DNA from: Delphinapterus leucas
Lineage: Eukaryota; Chordata; Mammalia; Artiodactyla; Monodontidae
Assembly (NCBI RefSeq): GCF_002288925.2
Contig: NW_022098031.1
Location: forward strand, 16,560,212-16,624,211
DNA: 64,000 bases
Direction: 5' to 3'
Shown here: positions 1 to 11,380 of the stretch, piece by piece
How the letters are laid out: each line of letters opens with the position of its first letter
Numbering within the stretch: the stretch's first letter is position 1
Program-made: the position numbers and the translations under genes
The notes under the pieces: generated by a model
The model's database searches: none
Told to the model about the DNA's origin: nothing
Seen by the model: only the letters and a program-made list of their open reading frames with translations

Positions 1-294
1 TGAGATGGTTTAACTCAACTTTATCCATTTATAATATATGGCATTTTAGATAAATGTAAATTAAGTATGCTTTTATAGACTTATCTGTGGATCTATAATT
101 AGGACATTTGTTACTTATGGTGGAAAATACAGAAATCAACTTTTAGACTTTTATGCGTCAATAGGAACTTTCTAATCTTTCTGAGCCCACTTCTTATCGA
201 AAGATTGCACATGAGGAATCTGAAAGGTTTTACTGCAATCTGCTTTTTGTTCTTTTGAAATCCAGCAAGTCACACATAGAAACATATTTATGTT

Positions 295-1800
295 TAATTT
301 CTTTAAGCATATTTATTGTGCATCTACTATATACTAGGCATTGCTTTAGGTACTTGGGTTGTATAAGTGAACAAGACAGATAGAAACCTTTGTCACTCAT
401 GGAGTCTAAATTCTAACAGTTGAGGAGCAAGGGGAAAGCAGTTAACATAATAAATAAACAAATTTTATAGTATAGTAGTTGCTTAAAAGTGCAGTAGTAA
501 AAAGAAAAATAAAGCAGGTGTGGAGAGTCGGGAGTGCTAGTCTGGGGTGAGTGGGTTACAATTTTAAACAGGATTTCAAGGTAAGCCTCATTTAGCAGCT
601 GAGATTGGGCAAAACTTGAAGACAAAGGAGAAAATCACGGAGACATACCTAAGATAAGAGCATTCCAGGCAGAGGAGACAGTCAGTGCAAAGACCTTGAT
701 GTGTGGCATGCCTGGTGGGTTTGAGGCTCATTGAAGGGATCAGTTACTGGCCTACAGTGAGTGAACAGAAGGGTAGGAGGAGGAGAGGAAGTCAGAGAAA
801 AGGGGCACCGGTCATGGCTGGGCTCATAAGCTAGTGCTTGGACTTTGGATTTTACTCTGAGATGGAAGCCAACTGAGGGTATTGAACAGAAAAATTACAT
901 GATCTGACTTAAGTTTTTAAAGGATCCTTCTGGCTGCTGTGTTGCAAATAGGTTGTTGGTAGATAAAAATAGAAGCCAGAGGACCTGTTAGAAGACTAAT
1001 GCGAGATGATGATGGTGAGAGAGGAAAGGATTCAAGAATATACGTAAGGAAGTGATTATAATAATTTTCCATGGAATTTTAATCTATTTAGGAGGGTGGA
1101 GAGAGATCAGAAGGGTGAAGGACAGTGAAAATGAGTAGGATTAATGCTCTGCACGTTCCTAAGAGGTTTAAGCATTGTCAGAGTGATCTGAGGAACTAGG
1201 AGGAATGTACTTAAAGACAGGAAATGATCAGGAGATGGGATGCATGAATTTTAGATTTTGGAGGGTTTGTAGGTAATAAGGTGAGGAATGTGACTTGAGA
1301 TTCAGTGCTTAGGATAGGGTGTAGGGCATGATTATTGGAGGAAAGAAATTTGGGGAGAGGCCAGGGTGTCGGAAGGCCTATTTATGTATGAATTGAAATA
1401 GCCAAAAATTAAGATAGGATTTTAGAGAGTCATAGTAAACTAGGAGCTAAAATAGTCAAACGATAAGAGAAATGACTAGGTATTAGTAGATGATGTCAAC
1501 ATTGTGGGCTTGGGGTGATTATATCTGATGAGATTCCAAGCTAGGGAATTTTATGGAGGAGAGAAGGAGACTGTAATGAGAAGAATGTATTGCAATAAGA
1601 GAATGTAACTGGAGAGGGACGCTGCAGTGAGAAGCAAGGAGGACACCTACTTCACTTCCAGGCCCGATTGTAGGAGAGAAAGCCAACTCTTGAGACGCAA
1701 GGGAAGCAGGCTGCTCAGGGAGGAGCCAGGGTTTCTCTTAGTTCCTTTAAGGAGGGTGAAGATGACAAGATCGCTACATTCCCACTAAAAGGAGAAACCA
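295..1800 (-). repeat. LINE2 (L2), antisense copy
   Basis: Read on the plus strand this is the reverse complement of L2. It starts with the complement of the L2 3' end (catctactatatactaggc), passes a 'ggagtctaaattctaac' block and 'gagcattccaggcagaggag', then 'acatgatctgacttaag' and 'ggatccttctggctgctgtg'. The same blocks in the same order recur at about 9.3, 12.2 and 20.1 kb, and in sense orientation at 6.0 and 61 kb. It is heavily mutated with no usable reverse-transcriptase frame. The right boundary is approximate, and the last few hundred bases are assigned only by general resemblance. Confidence 0.75.
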
Positions 1801-2292
1801 AGAAATGTCTTTTATGACTGAAGTGTATGCCTCACAGGACACTTCTTTTTTGTCCCAAGGAATCAAATCTACCAATATTTACTGAATACCTGTAATATTA
1901 CAGAGTACTATAGCCTATGGTCTATGCAAACACAATGAAGCAGAAGCCACTGCAAGACTTAACTGCTGTGACCTGCCCTCTTATGTCGTTGCCAGTCCCT
2001 GAAGATTTTTTCCCTTGGCTGGACAAAGGGACACATGATATGGTTCACACAACCGAGACAGGTTGGAGGATTGAGGGTCCTCTGGGCTGCTGTTAAAACC
2101 ATCTGGCTCTTATTTTTCTGGTAATGCTGTTCTGTTCATACTACTATGGGATCTCTTGTTTCCAAGTTTTATTTGTATTAAAACCGTTTGACAGCATCAT
2201 CACTTAAGAGCAGTTAATTGTAGCTTCTCATAGTTTCTTCTGATGTTTAAATAGTTCTTAAATAGTTGTAATCATAGCGTATTTTTTTTTAC

Positions 2293-2499
2293 TTTTTTTT
2301 TTTTTTTGCGGTACGCTGGCCTCTCACTGTTGTGGCCTCTCCCGTTGCGGAGCACAGGCTCCGGACGCGCAGGCTCAGCGGCCATGGCTCACGGGCCCAG
2401 CCGCTCCGCGGCATGTGGGATCTTCCCAGACCGGGGCACGAACCCGTGTCCCCTGCATTGGCAGGCAGACTCTCAACCACTGCGCCACCAGAGAAGCCC
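2293..2499 (-). repeat. CHR-type tRNA-derived SINE (cetacean), antisense
   Basis: Read on the minus strand it has a tRNA-like head, a GC-rich body and a poly(A) tail, seen here as the T-run at 2293-2307. The body 'gcggtacgctggcctctcac' at the left and 'ccaccagagaagccc' at the right are diagnostic. A short target-site duplication close to ttttactttt flanks it (about 2287-2298 and 2502-2513). The 60-100 codon open frames across it are by-products of its GC-rich body. Confidence 0.95.
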
Positions 2500-2780
2500 T
2501 GTTTTACTTTTTATGTACAAGTGAATCACTATATATTATGTCACCTAGAGGATAAAAGATGTCAGTTCAATACATTTATTTTCCAGATGAGGGAGCACAG
2601 AGAGAAGTTTAGCAACTTCACTGACTTGCAGAGCTGATATTTCAAGGAAGCAATAGAATCTCAAAGAAGGTCTTATGGACCAATGTTCTTGCTCTGATGT
2701 TCTTTCCCCTACCTTTTAGAATTCCTATAAAATATTCATAGATTACAGTGATACCATTAGGCAGGGGGAAGGTAGCAGTG
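2500..2780. other. No recognised feature
   Basis: AT-rich single-copy-looking DNA between a SINE and an L1 tail. No splice-bounded open frame or RNA gene was seen. Confidence 0.5.
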
Positions 2781-3345
2781 GAGTATAATGTTGATCCTGA
2801 AGCTTTTTGTTTACAGCAGTATGTTTTATTCCTTGTACTACATGAGTCCCTCTTATGTCCCTCTCCCAAAGGCAATCACTGTTCAGATTTCTGTCTTTAT
2901 AGGTTCATTCTACCTGTTTTTGACCTTATGTAAATTGAATCATAGAGTGTGAACCTCTTTGGGTCTGGTCTCTATTGCTTAATATTATGTTTGTGAGAGT
3001 CACCATTATTGATACGAGAGGGAATGGTTTGTTTTCTTTGCTACCCAGTATTCTATAATATGAGTATGTCATAAGTCACTTATATTTTCTATTTTGGAAA
3101 AACATTTAGATTGTTTCAGTTTGGGGATATTCCATGAAATACTGCTTTGATCATCTTTGACAGTTTTGGGGGTGCACATATTTATGTGTATCTGCTAAAT
3201 ATATACCAGTAGTGAAATTGCTGGGTCATACATAGGGTATGTATCTGTTCAGTTTTCGTAAATACTGTCAAACATTTTTCCAAAGTGTTTGTACCAATTC
3301 TGATCTCCCTCTTGTAATGTGTGAGAGTTCCATGTGCACCATGTC
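2780..3345 (-). repeat. Old L1 3' region, antisense
   Basis: The run 'ggcaatcactgttcagattt', 'taaattgaatcatagagtgt', 'aaattgctgggtcatacata' and 'caaagtgtttgtaccaattc' is the familiar reverse complement of the 3' part of ancient mammalian L1 elements. It is strongly diverged and has no intact coding sequence. The ends are approximate. Confidence 0.75.
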
Positions 3346-4016
3346 CTGGCCACCAGCTAATATGGAATCTAGTTCACAACTACCATGATATCAAGGTACT
3401 GACCATCTATTATGTACTGGAAGTTATAGTAAATGTTGCAGGGAATAAAAAGAAAGTATATGATGTGGTTGTCTTGAGCTTCTCCTAATGTACTTTGAAT
3501 AGCTAAGACATATGAAGAAACTAAAGAATGACACAGGGAGTATATAATAAAATGCTAAATCATAGGACTAGGCTAAAAGCCACATTTATTATTTTTTATG
3601 ATTTAATTTTGGTTGCTATGTTTGTTTTTTGTTCTTAAATGTGTAAGCAATAGGAAATGGCAGTAATCTTAATGGAAAAATAAATGAGTTGGTTAATCCA
3701 AACATTTGATCAGTTTATTTTGGTGTGTCTCTGAAACTCCTTTAATTTTTTGTTTGTTTGTAAGATTTTTCTCTGTAAATATATGACTGTTCCTGAGAAA
3801 GTGCTCTTATGTCAGCAAATGGGGTAAAAAGAACTTATATTAGCTAAGAACTTATATTAGCCAACTTATATTACCTCTTCCCATAGTCTCACAGGTTTGG
3901 GAAAGACTTTATCCATCATTTCTGACATATGTCATCCAGGCCACCTTTCTACCCTTCTGATGAGAGAAGCTCAGTTATTATTAGCTTTAATTACAAAGTT
4001 TTTTCTTTAAGTTTAT

Positions 4017-4170
4017 TAAAAACCTTTGTGCCAGGCACTGTGCTAAATGCTGACATGCATTACCTCATTTAATCTTCAAAATAATTCTGGGATATAGGTA
4101 CTAGTATTAGCCTCATTATATAGATAAGGAAGCAGGTCTGGGTGGTTAAGGAACTTGCATGGGAGTTTCG
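4017..4170 (-). repeat. MIR SINE, antisense
   Basis: 'gtgccaggcactgtgctaaa', 'acctcatttaatcttcaaaa' and 'ataaggaagcaggtc' followed by 'ggttaaggaacttgc' are in the order expected for the complement of MIR, from its 3' end to its core. Confidence 0.75.
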
Positions 4171-4179
4171 AATGATTCT

Positions 4180-5090
4180 CTATGAAACTCTGTTGATTAG
4201 CATGAAACTGGGCACAGGCTAATCAGTCAGCCAGCTAAATGATTGACCCACCATCAATGGATGATTGAGTGGTCTGGTCTTCACTTCTATGAAGCCGTAT
4301 CCACATATCTTCTCCATATTTTATCAAGTTATATGATCCTATGGAAGACATTTAAGCTCTCTGTCCCTTAACTTCTATACTCAGCAAATGCAGATACGAA
4401 TATCTAAGGATCTTCTAGGTTGGATTTTTATGAGGCTAATTTAAGTACTATAAAAGGAAAGCCTAATTGTATTTATGTGTTGAGGCTACTGCATGAATTG
4501 TTTGGGAATGTCTGGGAAGATTTCCTGAGAGAGCGTCTTAAGACCACTTTTGAAGGAGGAGGCATGCTTTGGTTGAATGGTATTTTGAAATTTGTCATTC
4601 AGTTAAGTTGGAAGACAAAAACCCCTGGAATTAAATAGAATTGTTTCCTCTCATATTAAGATCCTGTTAATGGCAAGGGTATTTTTAAATGAAATTTTAA
4701 ATGAAATCTCTAGATAAGAAGTAAGGAAGCCTAGTATTTGAAACTAGGTCTTGTTCACCCCACTGAGTAAAAACCCAGCTTTTCTGGCATGATGCCCTGG
4801 TATTATTACAGAAGAGGTTAGCACTTGACTGCTAGGACTGGAAGAAAACCCTCAGGATATGAGAAGCTGCCTACAATGTGGAAGGTGAATCTCTCACACT
4901 TCTGGGTGAGATGTTTGGCAGGATTAGAAAATGTCACTTGCATCTTCCCTGGTGTTGGTGGAATTAGCTATTGAGGAGAGATGAGTATTCCCAGCCCCTC
5001 CCTTGTTTTCCTTCAATTACATCCTCCAGATGCTGCTGCTAGATTTTTCCTCCTAAACCAAGCTACCAGCTACACAGCACAATAGGAGAT
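4180..5090. other. No recognised feature
   Basis: About 900 bases of ordinary AT-rich DNA. A 72-codon frame at 4420-4638 has no splice-site or family support and is treated as chance. Confidence 0.5.
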
Positions 5091-5091
5091 G

Positions 5092-5330
5092 GTATGTGTA
5101 GTGGTTAAGAACACAAAGCCAGACTGCCTGGGTTTGAATTCTGGCTTCCAGTTGTGAGACTTTAGTCAAAATATTTAACGTTTTAGGTCCTCAGTTTCCT
5201 CATCTGTAAAATGGAACAAATTATAACACATGCCTAATACAGTTGTGAGGATTAAATGCTTTTATATATGCAACGTACATAGGACAGTGTTTAGCATATA
5301 GTAACTACTAAGTAAGTGTTGGCCATTAAT
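5092..5330 (+). repeat. MIR SINE, sense, near full length
   Basis: Blocks in order: 'tagtggttaagaacac', 'agactgcctgggtttgaatt', 'ctcagtttcctcatctgtaa', 'gttgtgaggattaaatgc' and 'agtaagtgttggccatta'. This is one of the better preserved MIR copies in the window. Confidence 0.9.
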
Positions 5331-5810
5331 ATATAGAGTGTTTGTTAAAGAGTGAAAAAGATACCTACCTGTGTCATAAAAAAGTATTATTTGCATGTTT
5401 ACATCTAGGTTCAATCTTCATGCGAGTATCATTTTTTAAAAAGGTGTGAGGGGAGGAGATGCAATAAATGAAGAAGCAAATGGTATTTTAAAAATAGTTT
5501 TCTGGAAATATTTTAAAAATTATGCTATATTACATTTATGTAAAAAAAATCTGTAGATCTGAAATCTTATCATTTCAGTAAAACCTCAGATTTCCCCTCA
5601 TACCGATGTTCTGAATGACAGGAATTGGCAATCGTACTTTTAAGGAAAATTTCCACTCTCCTTTACCTGTGCTGGTTTATTCCCTAAATTTCTCCATTAA
5701 ATGTATTCATTAAATTCCTTTTAATTTTCTAATCTTTCTACTAGTGAGCCTAGGATTTTCTTTTCCCTCCTGGCTTGTGTAATTTACATCTGACTTTTGA
5801 TTTCCTGTAG

Positions 5811-5849
5811 ATAATGGCTGAGGAAGCTGATCTAAGTTCTCTCCTTAAC
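5811..5849 (+). CDS. Predicted start-codon exon of an unidentified gene
   Basis: Seen: a pyrimidine-rich tract ending in tttcctgtag at 5810, then ATA followed by ATG at 5814-5816, eleven further codons and a gtaagc donor from 5850. The translation is MAEEADLSSLLN. The ATG has A at -3 and G at +4, the best Kozak context. The exon ends in phase 0 and no repeat covers it. Inference: this would be the first coding exon of a gene whose 5' untranslated exon lies upstream, outside or at the left of the window. It could also be an internal 13-codon microexon, since the codon before ATG is open. The peptide was not recognised. It fits in phase with the exon-like stretch at 18520. The exon is short, so a chance match remains possible. 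Confidence 0.4.
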
Positions 5850-6327
5850 GTAAGCGCTTAAAAATAAGACTTTGTTCTTCTTTGTCAACAGTTTAAACTG
5901 TTGTTTATACTTTCTTATTTAAAAATTCATTTAAAATTTTCTTTGTTTAATGTGAGTTTAGCTTTTGGTCAAAACGTTCATTTGCAAGAAAAACAATACT
6001 TGAGCAGGATTAACATGTTCACTTTTCTTTTAGATGCTTAAGTCATTTGAATGCTTTCTCCCTCCCTGCATCTTTATCTACTGTTCTCTCCCTCCTGGAC
6101 CACTGTTAAAGCTTTTTCACTGGTCTCTGGGCTTCCACCTCTGCCCTCCTAAAGTGACTTCGCCACACAACAGCCAGAAAGATCCTATAGAATTGTAAAT
6201 TCAGTCACATTTCAAAACTCCCCCATGGCTTCCTCTTATTTCCTCTAAGTTCTGTCTCTTGGCCTTCAAGAGCTATGCTGCCTCTTTCCTGCTGTTCCCC
6301 TCCGAGCTCCTTCAATTCCTGCTCTCC

Positions 6328-7017
6328 AGTAAGAGCCGTACATACAAATGAGTTCTGTTCTGAGAGTGAATTCATAAGTCCAATTTGTTCGTAAGTCCAA
6401 CAAATTTAGCCTAGGCACCCAACTAACACAATCAGCTATATAGTACTGTACTGTAATAGGTTTATAATACTTTTCACACAACTAATACATAAAAAACAAA
6501 TATACAAAATAAAGAAAATATTTTAAATCTTACAGCGCAGTACCTCGAAAAGTACAGTAGTGCAGTACAACAGCTGGCATCCAGGGGCTGGCATCGAGTG
6601 AACCGGCAAGAGGAGTTACTGACTGGAGGAGGGAGAGGAGGTGGGAGATGGTAGAGCTGAAGGATCGCCAGCAATAGGAGACGGAGGGCAAGCTGCAATT
6701 TCACTCACGCCTGACGTTGATGGCACAGGTTCTGGTTCCTTGCTGGATTCATTTCTATCTACCCTCTTGAAAAAATGATCTGGTGATGTCTGGGTAGTAG
6801 CTCTTTTTTTCTCATCATAGATGACATGGTAGCACTGGATTGTATTCTGAACGGCTGCTGTAACCTTCATGTACCGTTCTACATTCGGGTCCTGTGCCTC
6901 AAAAACTAGCAGTGCCGCCTCAAATAAAGAAAATCCCCTTGCCGTTTCCTGCTTCGTGAACCTCTTCGGTTCTTTGAAAGTTTGCAACTTGAAGGTTCCT
7001 CCGTAGGGGACTTACTA
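6328..7017 (-). mobile_element. Tigger-family (TcMar) DNA transposon, internally deleted
   Basis: The left end gtaagagccgtacatac and the right end, whose complement begins gtaagtcccctac, resemble inverted terminal repeats. Insertion is at a TA, as expected for Tc1/mariner elements. The body on the minus strand encodes the C-terminal part of a transposase (6616-6987). About 690 bases remain, far less than a full Tigger. It interrupts an L2. The good preservation and this particular end sequence suggest a lineage-restricted artiodactyl Tigger1a type. That subfamily assignment is inference. Confidence 0.8.
6616..6987 (-). pseudogene. Tigger transposase C-terminal fragment
   Basis: An open frame of 123 codons on the minus strand. 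Residues about 9-60 hold the recognisable Tigger C-terminal block, with RFTKQETARGFSLFEAAL near the start and a YDEKKRATTQTSPDHFF segment before a Ser/Pro-rich tail. The catalytic DDE domain and the N-terminal helix-turn-helix (CENP-B-like) domains are absent, so it cannot act as a transposase. The ATG is probably an internal methionine. The lack of stop codons over 370 bases suggests a fairly young copy, because the L2 around it is much more decayed. Confidence 0.75.
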
Positions 7018-7314
7018 CCTTCTTGCTCTTTCTTGAACAGACCAAGTTCATTCCTAACTGCAGGCCTTTGCCCTTGCTATGCTATTTGCCTGGAACGATT
7101 TCCTCCAGGTAGTTTCAGGTTCACTTCTCGCTTCATTCAGATCTCTGCTCAAATACCACTCTTTCAGAGATTCCTTCTCTTGTCACTACCTCTCGTTATC
7201 ACTTTACTATTTTTTTTTAATTTCACCACTTATGACTAGCTGGCATATTATATATTTACTTATTTATTGTTTGTTTCTTTCCACTAGAATATAACCTCCA
7301 GAGAGTGTAGATAT

Positions 7315-7700
7315 ATTTTTATTGAGGTATAGTTGATGTGCAATATTGTATAAGCTTCAGGCGTATAGCATAGTGATTCACAATTTTTAGTTTGTATTCC
7401 ATTTATAGTTATTATAAAATATTGGCTATATTCCCTGTGTTGTATTATATATGTATAGCTATTTTATTTTATTCTATTTTATTTTTTTGAGATTCTCATG
7501 TTTATTTTTTTTTTATTATTACATTTTTTAAATTAATTTTTATTGACGTATAGTTGCTTTCCAGTGTTAGTTTCTACTGTACAGCAAATATGAATCAGTT
7601 ATACATATACATATAATCCCTCTTTTTTGGATTTCCTTCCCATTTAGGTCACCACAGAGCATTGAGTAGAGCCTATATATTTTGTATGTAGTAGTTTGTA
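7315..7700 (-). repeat. L1 3' UTR segments, antisense
   Basis: Two partial copies of the same artiodactyl-type L1 tail follow each other. One is 'ttattgaggtatagttgatg' (about 7320-7450). The other is 'tattgacgtatagttgcttt' followed by 'ctgtacagcaaatatgaatc' (about 7540-7665). They may be two insertions or one rearranged insertion. They separate the L2 body from its 3' end at 7720. Confidence 0.8.
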
Positions 7701-7829
7701 CCTCTTAATCCTCTCCTCCTGAGATTGTAGATTTTGCTGTGTCCATTGCTGTATTTCCAGGACTTGAAAGAGAGCCTGGTTTATAGTGGGCAATCAATAT
7801 TTGATGAAGGAATGAATGAATTGAAATGA

Positions 7830-8668
7830 AATTAATTGTTGAGCAAAGTAGCTTGGCCAGTGTGTAGACCTAAGCAGAATTTTTCGCTATCTTATCTGAT
7901 TGACGTGATGCCATGATTTGAATTCAGATTATTTGGTTCCTCTTGCTAAGGTGATAAGAACAGAGAAATAGACTTTGAAGGTTGCTTGAAACTGAGACTC
8001 CTCCTTCCCAAAGCAGAACTCAAGACAAGGGCTTTCACACAAGTAGTTGATTTTGGGAAGTGATCTGAGGATGCAGAAGTGGAACACTTGCAAAAGAGGA
8101 AGAGGGAAGCAATAATAACCTATCCAAGGTGAAGTTTTGAGCTGTTTGCTGCTGTGGGCAACTTTGACTCAATCCCACTGGGCAAACTTTTGAGAAATAG
8201 TGGACGTTACACCTGAGAATTGTGCATCTGAGACACAGAAGAGTGGAGTATTTATATATAAGCTCCCAGGGTTGTACCGGTGGTTAACTCCCACCTACTC
8301 TAGGTTTGCACATATGTTGGAATTGCTAAGCATTTTTGCAATGTCACTGTGGCTGCACTGGAGGCCCCTGGTAGAAAGGTGAGGTGAGGGGTTGTTAGGT
8401 TACACTTGCACACAGCTGGTTGCTGAAATACCAGTTGGAGTAAAAAGGGATGGAGGAGGATGGGAGATGGGTAATAAGAGGTTTCTGATATAGTGATCTT
8501 CATTGTTTCCCTCTTATCTTAACCTGGATTAAATTGATTCTTCATATTTTAAGGGCAGGTTTGAGGCATTTTTCTTTTTGGTTTCCTTCAATATCTCACA
8601 TGGTATGTAGTAGGAGTTGGATAAATACTTCTTTACTATTTGACTGCCTTGTTAGCATTATCCCATAT
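7830..8668. other. No recognised feature
   Basis: Ordinary mid-GC DNA. Small frames at 8200-8382 and 8300-8503 overlap on opposite strands and lack support. Confidence 0.5.
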
Positions 8669-8669
8669 T

Positions 8670-8680
<11 letters not shown>

Positions 8681-8703
<23 letters not shown>

Positions 8704-8895
8704 GCGGTACACGGGGCTCTCACTGTTGTGGCCGCTCCCGTTGCAGAGCACAGGCTCCGGACGCGCAGGCTCAGCGGCCATGGCTTACGGGCCCAGCTGC
8801 TCCGCGGCATGTGGGATCTTCCCGGACCGGGACACGAACCCGCGTCCCCTGCGTCGGCAGGCAGACTCTCAACCACTGCGCCACCAGGGAAGCCC
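8681..8895 (-). repeat. CHR-type SINE, antisense, with exact target-site duplication
   Basis: A T-run, then 'gcggtacacggggctctcac' to 'gcgccaccagggaagccc'. An exact 12-bp duplication, tcatttactttt, lies at 8669-8680 and 8896-8907, as expected for L1-driven retroposition. On the minus strand the tRNA-like A box (tggcgcagtgg) and B box (gggttcgtgtccc) are both visible. Low divergence from the other copies indicates a young insertion. Confidence 0.97.
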
Positions 8896-9019
8896 TCATT
8901 TACTTTTGATAGTACCCTTAAGTACTATAAAACAAATAAAATGTAGGTTAGTGTACATCTTTTGTCAATGAAATGTAAACAAACAACCCAATCAACCCAC
9001 GAATTAATTGTTGTCTTTG

Positions 9020-9300
9020 GTGGGAGAGGGAACAGCATTATAGTGACATGATTTACATACTATACAGTTCACCCATTTAAAGTGTACAATTTAGTGATTT
9101 CTGTGTATTTGAAGAGTTGTGCAACCATTACCACAGTCCATTTTAGAACATATTTATTGTTCCAGAAAGAAACCCCATACTCTTTAGCAGTCTTTCTTTT
9201 CAGCTACCCCAAGCCCTAGGCACTGGCTCATCTTTCTGTTTCTATTGATGTACCTATTCTGGATATGTTATATAAATGGAAGCATGAAATACTAGCAGGT
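9020..9300 (-). repeat. Old L1 3' UTR, antisense
   Basis: 'catttaaagtgtacaattta', 'gttgtgcaaccattaccaca' and 'atataaatggaagcatgaaa' are the usual complement of an old L1 3' UTR. There is no coding content. Confidence 0.75.
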
Positions 9301-9309
9301 ATACTCTTA

Positions 9310-10850
9310 AATCTTACACATATTCATTGATTCATTCAATCTGTATTTCCTAAGTACCCACTATGAGCTAGGAACTATGCTAGGCGTGGGGGAACACAAT
9401 GTGGAAAAAAGCAGACCTGGTCCCAGGCTATATTCTAATAGAGGAGGCAGAAACAATTAAACAACAGCAAAAATCTAAACAAATACATAAAACAGTTAGA
9501 TACGTGCTACGATGAAGACATAGTACCCAAAGAGAGAAAACTGAGGGTGGGAAAGACATTTTGATTGAATTTTGAGGTCAGGCGAAAACCCTTTCTAAGC
9601 AGGTGACATTTATGCTAAACTTGAAGGAAGTGATCATATGAAGATGGAAGAGGGGTGTTCTGAGAAGAGGGAACAGCATGTGTAAAGGCTGTGACATGGG
9701 AAAGAACTTAGCTTATTTGAGAAACTGAAAGTAGACCATTGTGGCTGAAGCACAGTGAACTAAAGGTGACAGGGGTACAAGACTGACTACTCAAGTCCTA
9801 TTGGGGCATGGTAGGAGAGTGGGGGGAGTGGATGATGCAAGGCCTTGGAGATCAATATAAGAGGCTGAATTTTATCCTCTGTGTGTAAGAAGCCACTGAG
9901 GGTATTAGGCAGGAGAGTGAAGTGAACTGATTTGTGTTTAATAGGATCATTCTTGCTGAATGGCAAATGGAAGAGATACAAGACCGGGGAACCAGTGAGG
10001 AGGCAGTTTCAGTGGACTAGGCTAGCAAGGATGATGGCCTGGGAAGGGACGATTTCAATGGAGATGCAGAGAAGTGAATATGTTCAAGATATATCGTAGA
10101 GCATAAAAAAGAAGACAGCCCAGGCCCAAGTTTAGAACAAACATTTAGAGTTGAGTTAAGGGAGAAAGAGAGACTGAGAAAAGTCTCCAGGCAAGTAGGA
10201 AAAAAGCTGGGAGTTTAAAGTAGAAACCGAGGATGATGGAGTGGGCAACTATGCCAAAGCCTATGTCAAAAAAGATAAGGACAAAGGAGAGTCCATTACA
10301 TTTAGCAAAATAGAGGTCACTGGCAACTTTGACCAGGATGATATTGGTAGAAATATTGGTAGAAAGATGGGTAGAAATGTGGTTAGAATGGACCAAAATG
10401 GGAATGCATGTGTAGACTATTAGGGAGAGTAGAAAAGCACCTGGGGGTTAAGTGAGCTGGGTGAGGTGTTTTCTCCTCCCTCCAGCTGGGATGTGTTGAA
10501 ACATATTTGAATGCTGGTGAGAATTACTCAGGAGAGGGTAAGAGATGGAGAGACAAGTTTCAGGGGAGAGGTCTTGAGAAGACAGTAAGGTAGGGGATTC
10601 TGAGTATGGCTGGACGCATTTGTCTTTCATAACAATAGTGACATTTTCCCCATTGTAATCTGAGGGAAGAAGACCAAACAGGCACAAACAGGTTTGTTTG
10701 TTTGAGGTTGTGATAATGAAAGAGTTCCGCTTTGGTGGCTTCCTTTTTTCAGTGGAGATGTCTGGACTCTGAAGAAGGGGGGAATGTCGATCCTAAAGTG
10801 AGGGTGGAAAAGGTGCACTGTTCAGGTGAACTTACCTGGGCAAGGGACAA
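9310..10850 (-). repeat. LINE2, antisense
   Basis: It begins with the complement of the L2 tail (ttgattcattcaatctgtat, tgagctaggaactatgctag) and continues through 'aacttgaaggaagtgatc', 'ggaacagcatgtgtaaaggc' and 'ataggatcattcttgctgaa' to 'ttagcaaaatagaggtcact'. It is the second of three long antisense L2 copies in the first 14 kb. The open frame at 10241-10423 lies on the non-coding strand of this L2. Confidence 0.75.
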
Positions 10851-10859
10851 AGGATAGAG

Positions 10860-11365
10860 TAAATGTATTATATGCATATGATATCTCATTGAATTACTTA
10901 AAATGAGCAAGCTTATTGGCCTGGACTCTTAGTTACAAAGTCATGAGCCAGTTTGTAGAGAGTGGGCTCTAGAGGTGAGGAGTTTTTGGTGTGAGTCAGA
11001 GAAGTCTAGAATTCATTCTATAGTAGTAAAGAGCTGGGCAGAGTTTCATAAGACAGCAAGCAATGTTAGGGATGTAGTATTTAAGAAACATGAATTTTTC
11101 ATCTGCTTTAAGTCTAAATTGGAGGGGAATGAAATGCAAGCGCTTGAGGCAAATAAACATCTCCTTAACACACACTTTAGTCTCAGTGTTAGAAAATGAT
11201 TAAGCATCTATTTCAGTATCTATACCTAACAGTGACCATTTGTGGAGTGTCCTCAATTTACAAATGTGATAACTGAGAGTTAGCAGGATTAGAAAGGAAA
11301 ATCATGATGTATGAGACTTTGATTAATCTAAGCAAATGGACCTCTACTCTCTGAGCTTTTATGTC
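10860..11365. other. No recognised feature
   Basis: Unassigned AT-rich DNA. A 74-codon frame at 10975-11199 lacks family or splice support. Confidence 0.5.
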
Positions 11366-11380
11366 CAATGATAAGAGTAT

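Larger units (their letters stand above)
6040..7830 (+). repeat. LINE2, sense, split by a Tigger and by L1 tail sequence
   Basis: Three parts of one sense L2 are visible: 6040-6327 (ccacacaacagccagaaaga, then cccatggcttcctctt), 7018-7314 (ggcctttgcccttgctatgc, then ctagaatataacctcc) and about 7720-7830 (the 3' end, with tgctgtatttccagg and caatcaatatttgatgaagg). The Tigger at 6328-7017 and the L1 stretch at 7315-7700 separate them. The two insertions are therefore younger than the L2. Confidence 0.8.

Noticed and set aside
10241..10423. Lysine/aspartate-rich 60-codon frame
   Set aside because: It sits on the non-coding strand of an antisense L2 and contains short slippage-like repeats.
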